Shown one piece after another: positions 1 to 8,714 of a stretch of 64,000 bases of DNA; the first letter of the stretch is position 1; the number at the start of each line of letters is the position of its first letter. The DNA comes from Paludibacteraceae bacterium (lineage in GTDB: Bacteria > Bacteroidota > Bacteroidia > Bacteroidales > Paludibacteraceae). The notes under the pieces were generated by a model, which made no database searches, had not been told where the DNA came from, and was given only the letters and a program-made list of their open reading frames with translations. Both the position numbers and the translations under genes were made by a program. The stretch lies in assembly GCA_017509715.1 (NCBI GenBank), contig JAFWOU010000023.1:116128-180127 (forward strand), read 5' to 3'.

Positions 1-43
1 GGCAGGAGGATGCTCACGATGATGCGACCGATGGTCGGTATAT

Positions 44-556
44 TTAGTAGCCCGTTACGCCGCATATATGGATGTCGTAGATGAGGGTGGAATAGGGCGG
101 GATGTAACCTTGGGTACCTTCCGTACCTTCGTTACCCACGGCGTTGTAGGTGTCGTTGTCGGTCACCTTGTCTTCGTCGTAACCCAAGGCGTAGGGGATG
201 AAGATGCGGATGTCGCCGTTGTTATGGATCAAGCAGCAGCCCTCGGCAAAGCCGGAGATGACCTGCGCGAGGTTGAAGGTGGCATGGCCGCCCTCTACCT
301 TGTTGCCATTAATGAGGCGCAACGTGTAGTCGCACGTGACGTAGCTGGTCTTGTTAGGCCGTGCATCGGAGGGCGTTGGGTCGGCGATGATCTTGTACTG
401 CAGCCCGCTGGGCGTGACACGCACGCCGGGGTCGTTCTGCAGGTTCTGCGTCAACCACAGTTCGTTCTGCACTTTCCAGTCCATCCAGTTGTTTTCCTTG
501 CAGCCCGTCAGGGCGAGGCAGAGGGTCAGGTATAAGAGTATTCGTTTCATTGTCAT
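44..556 (-). CDS. FKBP-type peptidyl-prolyl isomerase lipoprotein
   Basis: Predicted cis-trans prolyl isomerase on the periplasmic side of a membrane. An N-terminal lipoprotein signal ends in the lipobox LTGC (Cys about residue 19). The rest follows the FKBP pattern: VTCDYTLRLINGN, then VISGFAEGCCLIHNNGDIRIFIPYALGYD in pieces, then IPPYSTLIYDI near the C-terminus. At 170 residues it is a single FKBP domain with a short linker. A second ATG two codons in (550) would give MKRILLYL and is equally possible. It lies downstream of the EnvC-like gene (15 nt gap) and may share its transcript. Family assignment is firm; substrate unknown. Confidence 0.85.
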   Translation of the reverse strand: MTMKRILLYLTLCLALTGCKENNWMDWKVQNELWLTQNLQNDPGVRVTPSGLQYKIIADPTPSDARPNKTSYVTCDYTLRLINGNKVEGGHATFNLAQVISGFAEGCCLIHNNGDIRIFIPYALGYDEDKVTDNDTYNAVGNEGTEGTQGYIPPYSTLIYDIHICGVTGY

Positions 557-571
557 AGCGTGTTATGTGGG

Positions 572-1756
572 TTAATGTGAGATCCATGCACTGGGGTTGA
601 GTATGTCGCGCCCTTTGTAGATCTGGAAATAGAGTTCGGTCTTGTTGTCCTGCTCCGGGTCGGTGTAGATGGTACCGATATTTTGCTTGGTCTCCACCTT
701 GCTGCCGGCCTTGACGCTCAGCTTGCTCAGTCCGGCATAGACGGTGCGGTAGTTACCATGCTGGATGATGACAGCATAGGTGTTGCCCATCATGAAGCAA
801 CTGGTCACCTCGCCTTTGTATACGGCGCGAGCTTGTTCGCCGGCCGTGGTCTGGATATAGATACCCTTGTTGTCGACGATCACGCGCTCGTGTACTGGAT
901 GCTTGTGCTTACCGAACTGACCGCTGATGTGTCCTTTGGCTACGGGCCAAGGCAGACGACCTTTGTTCTTTTCAAAGTCGCCCTGCACGAGTTGCTGCTC
1001 CTTGGTAATACCGCCTTTCTGGGTCTGCTTCTCGGCCTCCTTGCGGATGATCTCGGCGATCTTCTGGTCCAGACGTGCTACCTCTTTCTGCTTCTTCTGC
1101 AGCGCGGCACCCAGGTTCTTCTCTTTCTGCTTGAGTTGGACTAACATCTCCTGCTGACGACGTTCGTCACGCGCTAGGTTGTCCTGCTCACGTTGCTGGA
1201 CACGCATGGTGGTCTGCTTGTCGTTGAGGTTTGTGCGTAGCTGGGTGTTTTTCTCGTTGAGCTTAGCCGTGGTCTGCTGGATGCGGCGTGCCTGCTCCGA
1301 CTTGGTCTCGGCAAAGCGCTCCAGGAATTGTACCCGCTTGAGCAGTTGTTGGAAATTCTCCGACGAGAGGATATACAATAGCGGTTGTTGTTGCAACTGG
1401 GCATAGTGGCTCTCGCGTATGAGTTGGGCATAGTCGGCCTTAAGACGTGCCAGTTCACGCTGCAGTTCGCCACGCCGTTTGGTGTTGGTGGCTATCTGCT
1501 GGTCCAGGGCGTCGATCTCCTGACCGATGACCGTGATGAGTTGCTTCTGCGTCTTGATGTTTTGGTTCAGCAGCGAGAGCTTGTTCATCGTGGCCTTCTG
1601 GTCCTGCTTGGTCTGCTGGATCATCTTGTTGGTATTGCTGATCTCCTTCTGCAGGTTGGCGCGTTTCTTCTCCAGCGACTTCTTGGTGTCGGCCGCCGAG
1701 AGGCCACCGACCGACAGGAGTGCGGCGAGTAGTATCAATATCGTTCTTCTCATCAT
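572..1756 (-). CDS. EnvC-like murein hydrolase activator (coiled coil + degenerate LytM/M23)
   Basis: 394 residues: signal peptide (about 1-22, cleaving after LSAA), a long Gln/Lys-rich coiled coil (about 25-250), then a C-terminal LytM/M23 fold from about residue 270. The LytM part lacks the usual metal ligands: the HxH region reads ELYFQIYK and the HxxxD region reads VHERVIVDN. This is the EnvC situation, where a catalytically dead LytM domain activates amidases during septal splitting. The start overlaps the stop of the DUF4292 gene by 4 nt, so the two are probably translationally coupled. Role inferred from architecture. Confidence 0.85.
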   Translation of the reverse strand: MMRRTILILLAALLSVGGLSAADTKKSLEKKRANLQKEISNTNKMIQQTKQDQKATMNKLSLLNQNIKTQKQLITVIGQEIDALDQQIATNTKRRGELQRELARLKADYAQLIRESHYAQLQQQPLLYILSSENFQQLLKRVQFLERFAETKSEQARRIQQTTAKLNEKNTQLRTNLNDKQTTMRVQQREQDNLARDERRQQEMLVQLKQKEKNLGAALQKKQKEVARLDQKIAEIIRKEAEKQTQKGGITKEQQLVQGDFEKNKGRLPWPVAKGHISGQFGKHKHPVHERVIVDNKGIYIQTTAGEQARAVYKGEVTSCFMMGNTYAVIIQHGNYRTVYAGLSKLSVKAGSKVETKQNIGTIYTDPEQDNKTELYFQIYKGRDILNPSAWISH

Positions 1757-2445
1757 TTCAGTAGGCTGCGAATATCTTTTTTCGTATAGCGCTTCAGGTC
1801 GGCACGCTGTATGGTGAGCGGCTTATTGAGCGTCGGAGTGGTATAGGTCATCTCCAGCGAGGCGCTGCCCTGCTTGGCCGTGTAGGTCAGTACGCCGTTC
1901 TTGGCCGAGGCGGGTGTCTTGCCGCTGGCCAGGCTACGCAGGTCGGCATAGGTCACGAACGGACGCACCACGGCATTGATCTCGGCATACGTGGCGCGAT
2001 AGTACTCCTTGTCGTTGCGGTTGATCACGGTCACGTCGTGCGGCGTTGCCTCGATGCGAAATACCTCGATGCCGAAGATGGGCGTGATGGATATCACGAC
2101 GAGCGAGTCCCATACGGCCTGGGTCGAGCAGGTAGATGTGAAGGTCTTGCCGCCCATCGATACCTTGGCTTTGGCGCCGCGCATCGTGCAGGTGTTCCAG
2201 TCGCGCTTCTCCGTAGGAACCGGAGTGGCCGGTTCTGAGAGCACGGCTTGAGCGCCGGTGAGTTCACTCATCATGCTGTTGAGCGCATTCAGCTGTTGCT
2301 GCATGGTGCCCATCTGCTGCTGCATGCTGTCCAGCTGCTGAGTCATCCGGGTCTGCTGTTGCTCCATGAGGGCCAACTGCTTGGTGGTGCTGCAACTGCT
2401 CAGGCCGAGCAGCACAGCCAGTAGGATATAATAGTATCGTCTCAT
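1753..2445 (-). CDS. DUF4292 family lipoprotein
   Basis: 230 residues with a lipoprotein signal (lipobox LSSC, Cys about 18), a short Gln/Met-rich coiled coil (about 25-65), then a beta-rich domain typical of DUF4292 (LolA/LolB-like fold family of Bacteroidota). It sits between a TPR protein and an EnvC-like protein, overlapping each by 4 nt; this trio downstream of dut is a recurrent Bacteroidales arrangement. A role in envelope or lipoprotein handling is inferred only from fold family and neighbours. Confidence 0.75.
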   Translation of the reverse strand: MRRYYYILLAVLLGLSSCSTTKQLALMEQQQTRMTQQLDSMQQQMGTMQQQLNALNSMMSELTGAQAVLSEPATPVPTEKRDWNTCTMRGAKAKVSMGGKTFTSTCSTQAVWDSLVVISITPIFGIEVFRIEATPHDVTVINRNDKEYYRATYAEINAVVRPFVTYADLRSLASGKTPASAKNGVLTYTAKQGSASLEMTYTTPTLNKPLTIQRADLKRYTKKDIRSLLK

Positions 2446-3428
2446 TTGTAGATCGTTTTATAGTGTTTCCAAATCTCGTCTTTCAGTACCGATGTCGGGT
2501 TGACCATCTGCATGGCTTTGCGGATATAGTAGCGTGCCATGTTGTGCTCACCTTTTAGGTAGAGTATCCAGGCGTAGGTGTCCATGTAGTTGGCATTCTC
2601 CTCGTCGATCTTCATGGCCCGCAGCACCAGCGTCTCGGCGTAGTCCAGGTCGGTCTTTTTTTGAGCGAGGGCCCAGGCGTAGTTGTTGAGGATGTGGTCG
2701 TTGAGCGGGTTGATCAGCAGGTAGCGGTCGTAGAGCGGTCGCATCCGCTTAAGCGGCGTGTTCTTCTCGTTCAGTAGGTCGATCAGTTGCCCCAGTACCT
2801 CCTCGTCGATGGGATCCACCGCCAGGTAGTTCTCTAGCGCCTGCCGGGCCTGCTTGTCTTTCTTGAGGTAGCGGTAGAGGCGGTAGCGCATCATGGCGCA
2901 ACGGGCATCGGCTCCCTGTATCTCCTCAATATGATCCAGGGCGTCCAGGGTGTTGGTCCAGTCCTCTAGTTGCACATATACCGTCGCCAAGGTCTCCCAT
3001 AGTTCAGCGTCCTTCGGACTGGCTTCGGCAGCAGTTTTCAGTATGTTGCGCTTGGTCTCCAGCGACCGGGTGTTTTCCACCCCCGTCGAGAAATGATTTA
3101 GCAGACCGTAATAGACCTGCCAGTGTGCTCCCGGATCCAGCACAAAGGCCCGTGCCAGGTGGTTAATAGCCTCTAAGTTACGTCCTGTGCCCCAGTACAG
3201 CAAACCGATCGTCTCCTGCGTCATGGCATCGTTGGGGTTGAGTTGCTCGCATAGCAGCAGGAGCATCAGTGCCCGGTCGTACTCTTTGGCTTCCTGGGCC
3301 TGGCGGGCGGCATACCAGTAGTAGGTGAACTGCTGCTCACGTTGCCGCGCGGTCTGCTGGGCCATAATCGGACCGGCGAACATCCCCACCAATCCTAAAA
3401 ATACTATGAATCGCTTACCATTCACCAT
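2442..3428 (-). CDS. tetratricopeptide-repeat protein, exported
   Basis: 328 residues. The signal peptide (about 1-23, ending IMAQ) is followed by helical TPR pairs such as AKEYDRALMLLLLCEQLNPND and LNNYAWALAQKKTDLDYAETL. Probably a periplasmic or membrane-associated scaffold for the DUF4292/EnvC-like proteins encoded next (4-nt overlap). The start codon lies inside a short-word repeat (CCATTCGCCATTCG type) that fills the gap to dut. Confidence 0.8.
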   Translation of the reverse strand: MVNGKRFIVFLGLVGMFAGPIMAQQTARQREQQFTYYWYAARQAQEAKEYDRALMLLLLCEQLNPNDAMTQETIGLLYWGTGRNLEAINHLARAFVLDPGAHWQVYYGLLNHFSTGVENTRSLETKRNILKTAAEASPKDAELWETLATVYVQLEDWTNTLDALDHIEEIQGADARCAMMRYRLYRYLKKDKQARQALENYLAVDPIDEEVLGQLIDLLNEKNTPLKRMRPLYDRYLLINPLNDHILNNYAWALAQKKTDLDYAETLVLRAMKIDEENANYMDTYAWILYLKGEHNMARYYIRKAMQMVNPTSVLKDEIWKHYKTIYK

Positions 3429-3448
3429 TCGCCATTCGTCTTTCGCCT

Positions 3449-3450
<2 letters not shown>
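3417..3450. repeat. 7-bp word repeat CCATTCG across a gene start
   Basis: Near-tandem units TTACCATT CACCATT CGCCATT CGTCTTT CGCCTTT span the start of the TPR gene and the stop of dut. The same word occurs in frame inside the GSCFA gene at about 62871-62902. Confidence 0.7.
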
Positions 3451-3883
<433 letters not shown>

Positions 3884-3897
3884 AATGTTTCTTTTTG

Positions 3898-3929
3898 CTA
3901 GGCGTCCTAGGCTTCCTGGGTTTCCTAGA
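3898..3929. repeat. CTAGG nonamer repeat between dut and the lipid kinase gene
   Basis: Units CTAGGCGTC, CTAGGCTTC, CTGGGTTTC, CTAGAATCG run from the dut leader into the last codons of the lipid kinase gene. The same nonamer family is abundant around 29.3-30.3 kb. Confidence 0.7.
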
Positions 3930-4806
3930 ATCGTTTTTCTACCAGTACTCTGAGTCCGTCCTGCACGATCTGTATGTGTATATCCTTCTCCATGTCCACC
4001 GGGTCGCCGTCGATATGGAAGGCCGAAGCCGTCTCACGCTCCACCCACACCTCGCGGGTCCGGATTGTATCCATAAACAGGCTGTTGTCGATCGACTTGG
4101 TGAACAGCCTCAGGGCCAAGCCCGGTGCACCCAGCAGGGCGCTGCTGCTCATGATGCATATGTCCATCTTGCCGTCCTGCACGCTCGCCTTCGGGGCGAT
4201 ATAAGCTTCATAGCCCCACTGACTGGCGTTGGCAAAGGTCATCAGAAAGGCCTTGTGCGTCACGTCGATCCCCTCGCCCTTTAGGTGGTACACCTCCGGA
4301 CGGTACAGCAGCACGTCCTTGAGCACGTTCTGCAAGTAGGTGGCAAACCCGCGACGGGTGGAGCCCGCAAACTGGTCTGCTATCAGGGCATCAAAACCCG
4401 TGCCACACGTGCTGACAAACAGCCGGCCGTTGGCCAGTCCGTAGTCTACGCTGATCGGCTCCGAATGATTGAGCATCTCGATGGCGCGGTTGGTACGCAC
4501 GGGGATATCCAGGTGGCGGGCAAAACCGTTGCCGCTACCCATGGGTAGGATACCCATCGCCGTCTGCGTGTCTCGCAGACCACGTGCTACTTCGTTCACA
4601 GTACCGTCACCGCCCACGGCTACCACGGCGTCAAAACCCATACCCGCAAACTGACGAGCCAACTCCTCTGCATGCCCCTGGCGCTCGGTGAAGACGATAT
4701 TCTCCAACCACTGCTCGTGATCCAGGGTCTCACGAATCAACTTGGGCAACTTGCGCTTGTTCTGCGTACCCGAGATCGGATTGATAAGAAATGCAATATT
4801 TTTCAT
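3925..4806 (-). CDS. YegS/DagK-family lipid kinase
   Basis: 293 residues, the full length of the diacylglycerol/sphingosine kinase-like family. The nucleotide-binding motif GGDGTVNEV is at residues 65-73, and [10 protein letters not shown] and GTGFDA motifs follow. It should phosphorylate a membrane lipid alcohol at the inner membrane; the exact substrate cannot be read from sequence. Transcribed from a minus-strand promoter (4827-4858) interlocked with the DUF4301 promoter. Confidence 0.9.
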   Translation of the reverse strand: MKNIAFLINPISGTQNKRKLPKLIRETLDHEQWLENIVFTERQGHAEELARQFAGMGFDAVVAVGGDGTVNEVARGLRDTQTAMGILPMGSGNGFARHLDIPVRTNRAIEMLNHSEPISVDYGLANGRLFVSTCGTGFDALIADQFAGSTRRGFATYLQNVLKDVLLYRPEVYHLKGEGIDVTHKAFLMTFANASQWGYEAYIAPKASVQDGKMDICIMSSSALLGAPGLALRLFTKSIDNSLFMDTIRTREVWVERETASAFHIDGDPVDMEKDIHIQIVQDGLRVLVEKRF

Positions 4807-4826
4807 TGTTTACGTAATATCGGGCG

Positions 4827-4858
4827 CAAAATTACAAAAAAATTTGCATATATCCAAA
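4827..4858 (-). promoter_or_regulatory. sigma-ABfr-type promoter of the lipid kinase gene
   Basis: Reading the minus strand: TTTG (-33) at 4855-4858, 20-nt spacer, TAATTTTG (-7) at 4827-4834. Its -33 box lies inside the spacer of the divergent plus-strand promoter. Confidence 0.8.
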
Positions 4859-4874
4859 AAAAATAGTAACTTTG
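4843..4874 (+). promoter_or_regulatory. sigma-ABfr-type promoter of the DUF4301 gene
   Basis: TTTG (-33) at 4843-4846, 20-nt spacer, TAACTTTG (-7) at 4867-4874, about 75 nt before the DUF4301 ATG. The segment TTTGCATATATCCAAA (4843-4858) is nearly palindromic and supplies the -33 box for both strands. Confidence 0.85.
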
Positions 4875-4950
4875 CAGCAAATTCGAGTGAAAAAGCTCGT
4901 TTATACACGTGTTTGCGCAAGTTTAATAACCCCTTAAAGCAATATTAACC

Positions 4951-6291
4951 ATGGATTTTTCATCATCTGATCTCATGCAATTAGAGGCTCGCGGAATATC
5001 CGTAGAGCAGGCTCAGCAACAGTTAGACAGCTTCCGTACCGGTTTTCCGCCGCTGGACATCGTAGCACCCGCTTCGGTCAAGGATGGTATCCTGGCCCCG
5101 AAGAAAGAGGAGCAGGAGATGTACATCAAGGCTTGGCAGGACTATCTGGCCGAGGGTCACAAGATCCTGAAATTCGTGCCCGCATCGGGTGCTGCCAGCC
5201 GTATGTTCAAGAAGCTCTTCGAGTACCTGGACAATGGTGAGGAGACCGAGGCGGTCAAGATCTTCCTGGCGCATAAGTCGGAATTCGCTTTCGGGCCCCA
5301 GCTCGAGGGCAAAGAGGGACAAGAAGCTGTGCGCTACCTCCTGGAGGATATGCACTATGGTCAGCTGCCCAAAGGCTTGCTCCTGTTCCATAAGTACCGC
5401 GACGGTGCCCGCACGCCTGCGTTGGAGCATATGGTAGAGGGTGCCCAGTATGCCGCATCCGAGGGTAAGGTACATCTGCATTTTACCGTTTCCCACGAAC
5501 ATCTGCCGCTCTTCCGTCAGCATATTGCCGAGCATCTGACCGAGTACGAGAATCGTTATGGCGTTAAGTACGACGTGTCGTTCTCCGAACAGCTACCTTC
5601 CACCGACACTTTGGCCGGCAACCCCGATGGTACGCCGTTCCGCACGGCCGATGGTAAACTCCTCTTCCGTCCCGGCGGACACGGAGCACTCATCCAGAAC
5701 CTCAATCAGCAGGATGCTGACGTCATCTTCATCAAGAATATCGACAACGTCGTGCCCGATCGCCTCAAGAAAGATACGATTCGTTACAAGCAGATCCTGG
5801 CCGGTGTGCTCGTTACTGAGCAGCGTCGCGTCTTCGAGCGCCTGCAAGATCCGTCGATCGACGAGAAGGAACGCGCCATGCTCATGCGTCCGATACGCGT
5901 ATGCGGCGTAGTGAAGAATACGGGCGAACCCGGTGGCGGACCGTTCTTGGTACGTGATGCCGACGGTACTATCTCGCGCCAGATTCTCGAGTCGAGCCAG
6001 ATCAGCGATCCTAAGCTCATGGCCGAGGCTACCCACTTCAATCCCGTGGACCTCGTCTGCGCTACCAAGGATACGGAGGGACATCCGTACAACCTGCCCG
6101 ACTTCGTCGATCCTGCTACGGGCTTCATCTCGCATAAGTCCAAGGACGGTAAGGACCTGCTGGCACTCGAGTTGCCGGGTCTCTGGAATGGTGCCATGGC
6201 TAAGTGGAATACTATCTTTGTCGAGGTACCGGTTTCTACCTTCAACCCCGTCAAGGAGGTCAACGACCTGCTCCGCGACCAACACTGCTAA
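4951..6291 (+). CDS. DUF4301 family protein
   Basis: 446 residues, cytoplasmic (no signal or membrane segment). Matches the Bacteroidota DUF4301 family, including the glycine-rich VPASGAASRMFK segment, FRPGGHGALIQNLN and RVCGVVKNTGEPGGGPF, which recall nucleotidyltransferase-like sugar-phosphate folds. No activity is assigned. It has its own promoter and a strong downstream hairpin, so it is probably monocistronic. Confidence 0.85.
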   Translation: MDFSSSDLMQLEARGISVEQAQQQLDSFRTGFPPLDIVAPASVKDGILAPKKEEQEMYIKAWQDYLAEGHKILKFVPASGAASRMFKKLFEYLDNGEETEAVKIFLAHKSEFAFGPQLEGKEGQEAVRYLLEDMHYGQLPKGLLLFHKYRDGARTPALEHMVEGAQYAASEGKVHLHFTVSHEHLPLFRQHIAEHLTEYENRYGVKYDVSFSEQLPSTDTLAGNPDGTPFRTADGKLLFRPGGHGALIQNLNQQDADVIFIKNIDNVVPDRLKKDTIRYKQILAGVLVTEQRRVFERLQDPSIDEKERAMLMRPIRVCGVVKNTGEPGGGPFLVRDADGTISRQILESSQISDPKLMAEATHFNPVDLVCATKDTEGHPYNLPDFVDPATGFISHKSKDGKDLLALELPGLWNGAMAKWNTIFVEVPVSTFNPVKEVNDLLRDQHC

Positions 6292-6304
6292 ACCCGCAAA
6301 AAAC

Positions 6305-6336
6305 GAATCGCATCTCCCCACCGGGAGGTGCGATTC
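6305..6336. terminator. bidirectional terminator between convergent genes
   Basis: 13-bp stem GAATCGCATCTCC / GGAGGTGCGATTC with one wobble pair and a 6-nt loop. An A-run upstream serves as T-run for the minus strand and TTTA follows downstream. It lies between DUF4301 (+) and the LRR gene (-). Confidence 0.8.
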
Positions 6337-6374
6337 TTTACTCCTTTACTCCTTCACTCCTTCACTCCTTTACC
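6337..6374. repeat. 8-bp word repeat TCCTTYAC abutting a stop codon
   Basis: About five near-tandem copies of TCCTTTAC/TCCTTCAC. On the minus strand the LRR gene runs into the array and its TGA stop is formed by the first unit. Confidence 0.8.
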
Positions 6375-7303
6375 TCTATCTGCAACTTCAGACATCCGGC
6401 AAACTGCGTGCGTCGCATGACCTTCTTGCATTCCGGCGCAATGCGCAGCAACTCCATCTCGTAGCAGTTACGGAACACGGCATCGCCCATCTCGGCCAGC
6501 CCCGATCCCAGTGAGGCGGTCTTCAGTCCCGTGCAACCCTCAAAGGCCGACTCGCCCAGTACACGTAGCCGGTCGGGTAGGTCCAGCGCGCGCAATGCTA
6601 TACAATTACTGAACGCGCGCACGCCTATACGCGTGAGCGAGGCCGGCCATGCGATCTCCTGCAACCGGCTGCATTGATAGAACGCCTCCTTGTCGATCGT
6701 CAGCAGGTGCTCGGGCAACGTGACGGTCTGCAAGCCTCCGCAGTAGGCAAAAGCCTGTTCGCCGATCTGCTGCAGCGATTCAGGGAAGACCACCGTCTCG
6801 AGCGCATGGCAATGCCGGAAGAGTCCGAATTCTACGTTGCGCAGCGTCTCAGGCAACCGTACCGAATCCAGCACTGTGCAACGCTCAAAGGCGCCTACTC
6901 GTATCGCCTGTATCTCGCGGGGCAAGCCTACACGCTCCAGTTTTCCGCATCCCGCAAAGGCATATGCCCCTATCGTGCGGATCTGCTCACCCAGCGTGAC
7001 GCTCCTTAGTTCGTCGGCGCCCTTAAAAGCCGCATCGCCTATCGCTACTACGCAATAGCTGTTCTCTCCCAGCCGTACCGAGTCGGGCACCGTGATATCA
7101 CCGCTGTACTTCGGCATCTCGTCCCGCGGCGCGATGAGTTCCACCGTACCCTCCGGCGCCTGTCGCAGGATGTGGTACATCAGGCCGTCGGCCGTGAAGT
7201 CCTCTATGGGCTGCGGCTTCTTAGCTTGCAACCCGCTTGCGCCCACCAGGAGCAACAAAACGGCCATAAGGCCGGCAAAAAACGCTTGTCTTGTATGTTT
7301 CAT
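6362..7303 (-). CDS. exported BspA-like leucine-rich-repeat protein
   Basis: 313 residues from the ATG at 7303. I chose this start because it gives a clean signal peptide (MKHTRQAFFAGLMAVLLLLV..., ending GLQA) and lies just downstream of the promoter at 7329-7360; the upstream open frame crosses that promoter. The mature part holds about eight LRR_5/BspA-type repeats with cores such as IGAYAFAGCGKLERVGLP and IGEQAFAYCGGLQTVTLP. Likely a surface or periplasmic binding protein; ligand unknown. No T9SS tail is evident. Confidence 0.85.
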   Translation of the reverse strand: MKHTRQAFFAGLMAVLLLLVGASGLQAKKPQPIEDFTADGLMYHILRQAPEGTVELIAPRDEMPKYSGDITVPDSVRLGENSYCVVAIGDAAFKGADELRSVTLGEQIRTIGAYAFAGCGKLERVGLPREIQAIRVGAFERCTVLDSVRLPETLRNVEFGLFRHCHALETVVFPESLQQIGEQAFAYCGGLQTVTLPEHLLTIDKEAFYQCSRLQEIAWPASLTRIGVRAFSNCIALRALDLPDRLRVLGESAFEGCTGLKTASLGSGLAEMGDAVFRNCYEMELLRIAPECKKVMRRTQFAGCLKLQIEVKE

Positions 7304-7328
7304 ACCTCGTTTCGCAACAAAATTCGTG

Positions 7329-7360
7329 CAAAGATAGTAAAAAATTTGCACGTATGCAAA
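7329..7360 (-). promoter_or_regulatory. sigma-ABfr-type promoter of the LRR gene
   Basis: Minus strand: TTTG at 7357-7360, 20-nt spacer, TATCTTTG at 7329-7336, 26 nt before the ATG. It interlocks with the mnmE promoter. Confidence 0.8.
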
Positions 7361-7376
7361 AAAATGTGTACTTTTG
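7345..7376 (+). promoter_or_regulatory. sigma-ABfr-type promoter of mnmE operon
   Basis: TTTG at 7345-7348, 20-nt spacer, TACTTTTG at 7369-7376. Transcription would begin near 7383. The core TTTGCACGTATGCAAA is shared with the divergent LRR promoter. Confidence 0.85.
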
Positions 7377-7387
7377 TAGTCGTTTTT

Positions 7388-7396
7388 GGAGGAGGG
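7388..7396 (+). promoter_or_regulatory. Shine-Dalgarno-like site deciding the mnmE start
   Basis: GGAGGAGGG lies 7 nt before the TTG at 7404. The alternative TTG at 7386 would leave a leader of only about 3 nt after the predicted transcription start, so 7404 is preferred. Strong SD sites are uncommon in Bacteroidota. Confidence 0.6.
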
Positions 7397-7403
7397 TACA
7401 CCC

Positions 7404-8711
7404 TTGGACACGATTTGTGCCATAAGTACGGCGTACGGACAGGGAGGAATAGCTGTCGTACGCGTTAGCGGCGACCGAGCCATACAGACGGTGGCCCGCT
7501 ATTTCGTCGGCACGCATTCGCTCACCGACGCCAAGCCCTACACGGTGCTGCACGGTCGGCTTCAACGCGAGGACGAAGTGCTCGACGAGGTGCTCCTCAC
7601 CCTCTTCCGTGCCCCCCATTCCTACACGGGTGAAGACGTGGTCGAAATAGCTTGCCACGGTAGTCTGTATATCCAGCAGGAGTTGCTTCGCTGGCTCGTT
7701 GATGCCGGTTGCCGCATGGCCCGCGGAGGCGAGTTTACGCAACGGGCGTTCTTGAACGGCAAGATGGACCTGACGCGTGCTGAGGCCGTAGCCGACCTGA
7801 TAGCCTCGCAGTCGCGCGCCGAGAAAGATCTGGCGCTCAGCCAACTGCGCGGAAGCGTATCCGATCGTATCGCCACGCTGCGCGAACGGCTGCTTCACTT
7901 GACTTCGCTCCTGGAACTCGAACTCGACTTTGCCGACCATGAGGAGCTGGAGTTTGCCGACCGTGGTGAACTGCGCGGCCTGGCCGACGAGATAGCCGAG
8001 ACGCTCAGTAGCCTCACCGACTCGTTCCGTACCGGCAATGCCATCCGCAACGGTATACCCGTTGCTATCGTGGGTGCCCCTAACGCCGGTAAATCGACGC
8101 TACTCAACGCCCTGCTGGGCGAGGAGCGCGCCATCGTGAGCGACATACGCGGTACCACGCGCGATACTATCGAGGACACTATCCTCCTGGACGGCGTGCT
8201 GTTCCGCCTCACCGACACCGCCGGCATCCATCTGACCGACGACCGGCTCGAGCAACTCGGAATCGAGCGTAGCCGCCGTGCGGCCGAACGGGCCCAGATC
8301 ATCCTCGAGGTGGTGGACGCCACCTGTCCGGTGCTCTCCGACGCATGGCCGGCCTCTGCTACCGTACTGCGCGTATGGAACAAGTGCGATCTGGCTCCGG
8401 GAGGCCCGGGTCTCCATATATCTGCCAAGCAGGGCGATATATCCCCCTTGCGGCAGCGGCTGGTGGAGCTCGCGCAGCAGACGCTCTCTACGTCCGCCGT
8501 CATGATTAGCAATGCTCGCCACTACGAGGCGCTATGCCGTGCCCTGGAGGCGATCCGTCGCGTGCAGCAAGGTATGGATCAGGGACTCAGCGGCGAACTG
8601 CTCTCCATGGACCTGCAGGACTGCCTCGCTGCTCTTGGCGAGGTAACCGGCCAGATCAGTTCCGAGGAAGTGCTCCATAATATATTCAGTAAATTTTGTA
8701 TAGGTAAGTAA
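7404..8711 (+). CDS. mnmE: tRNA uridine-5-carboxymethylaminomethyl(34) synthesis GTPase
   Basis: With MnmG it installs the cmnm5 group on wobble U34 of several tRNAs. From the TTG at 7404 the protein begins MDTICAISTAYGQGGIAVVRVSG, matching family N-termini. The N-terminal folate-binding domain is followed by a helical domain carrying the G domain: P-loop GAPNAGKST (residues 224-232), switch GTTRDT, DTAG, NKCD. The C-terminal FCIGK carries the catalytic Cys. 435 residues is slightly short but complete. First gene of mnmE-yicC-gmk-nadD. Confidence 0.95.
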   Translation: MDTICAISTAYGQGGIAVVRVSGDRAIQTVARYFVGTHSLTDAKPYTVLHGRLQREDEVLDEVLLTLFRAPHSYTGEDVVEIACHGSLYIQQELLRWLVDAGCRMARGGEFTQRAFLNGKMDLTRAEAVADLIASQSRAEKDLALSQLRGSVSDRIATLRERLLHLTSLLELELDFADHEELEFADRGELRGLADEIAETLSSLTDSFRTGNAIRNGIPVAIVGAPNAGKSTLLNALLGEERAIVSDIRGTTRDTIEDTILLDGVLFRLTDTAGIHLTDDRLEQLGIERSRRAAERAQIILEVVDATCPVLSDAWPASATVLRVWNKCDLAPGGPGLHISAKQGDISPLRQRLVELAQQTLSTSAVMISNARHYEALCRALEAIRRVQQGMDQGLSGELLSMDLQDCLAALGEVTGQISSEEVLHNIFSKFCIGK

Positions 8712-8714
8712 GAT

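Noticed and set aside
6362..7483. Longer LRR protein starting at 7483
   Set aside because: The extension crosses both divergent promoters and the mnmE start; the ATG at 7303 gives a signal peptide.
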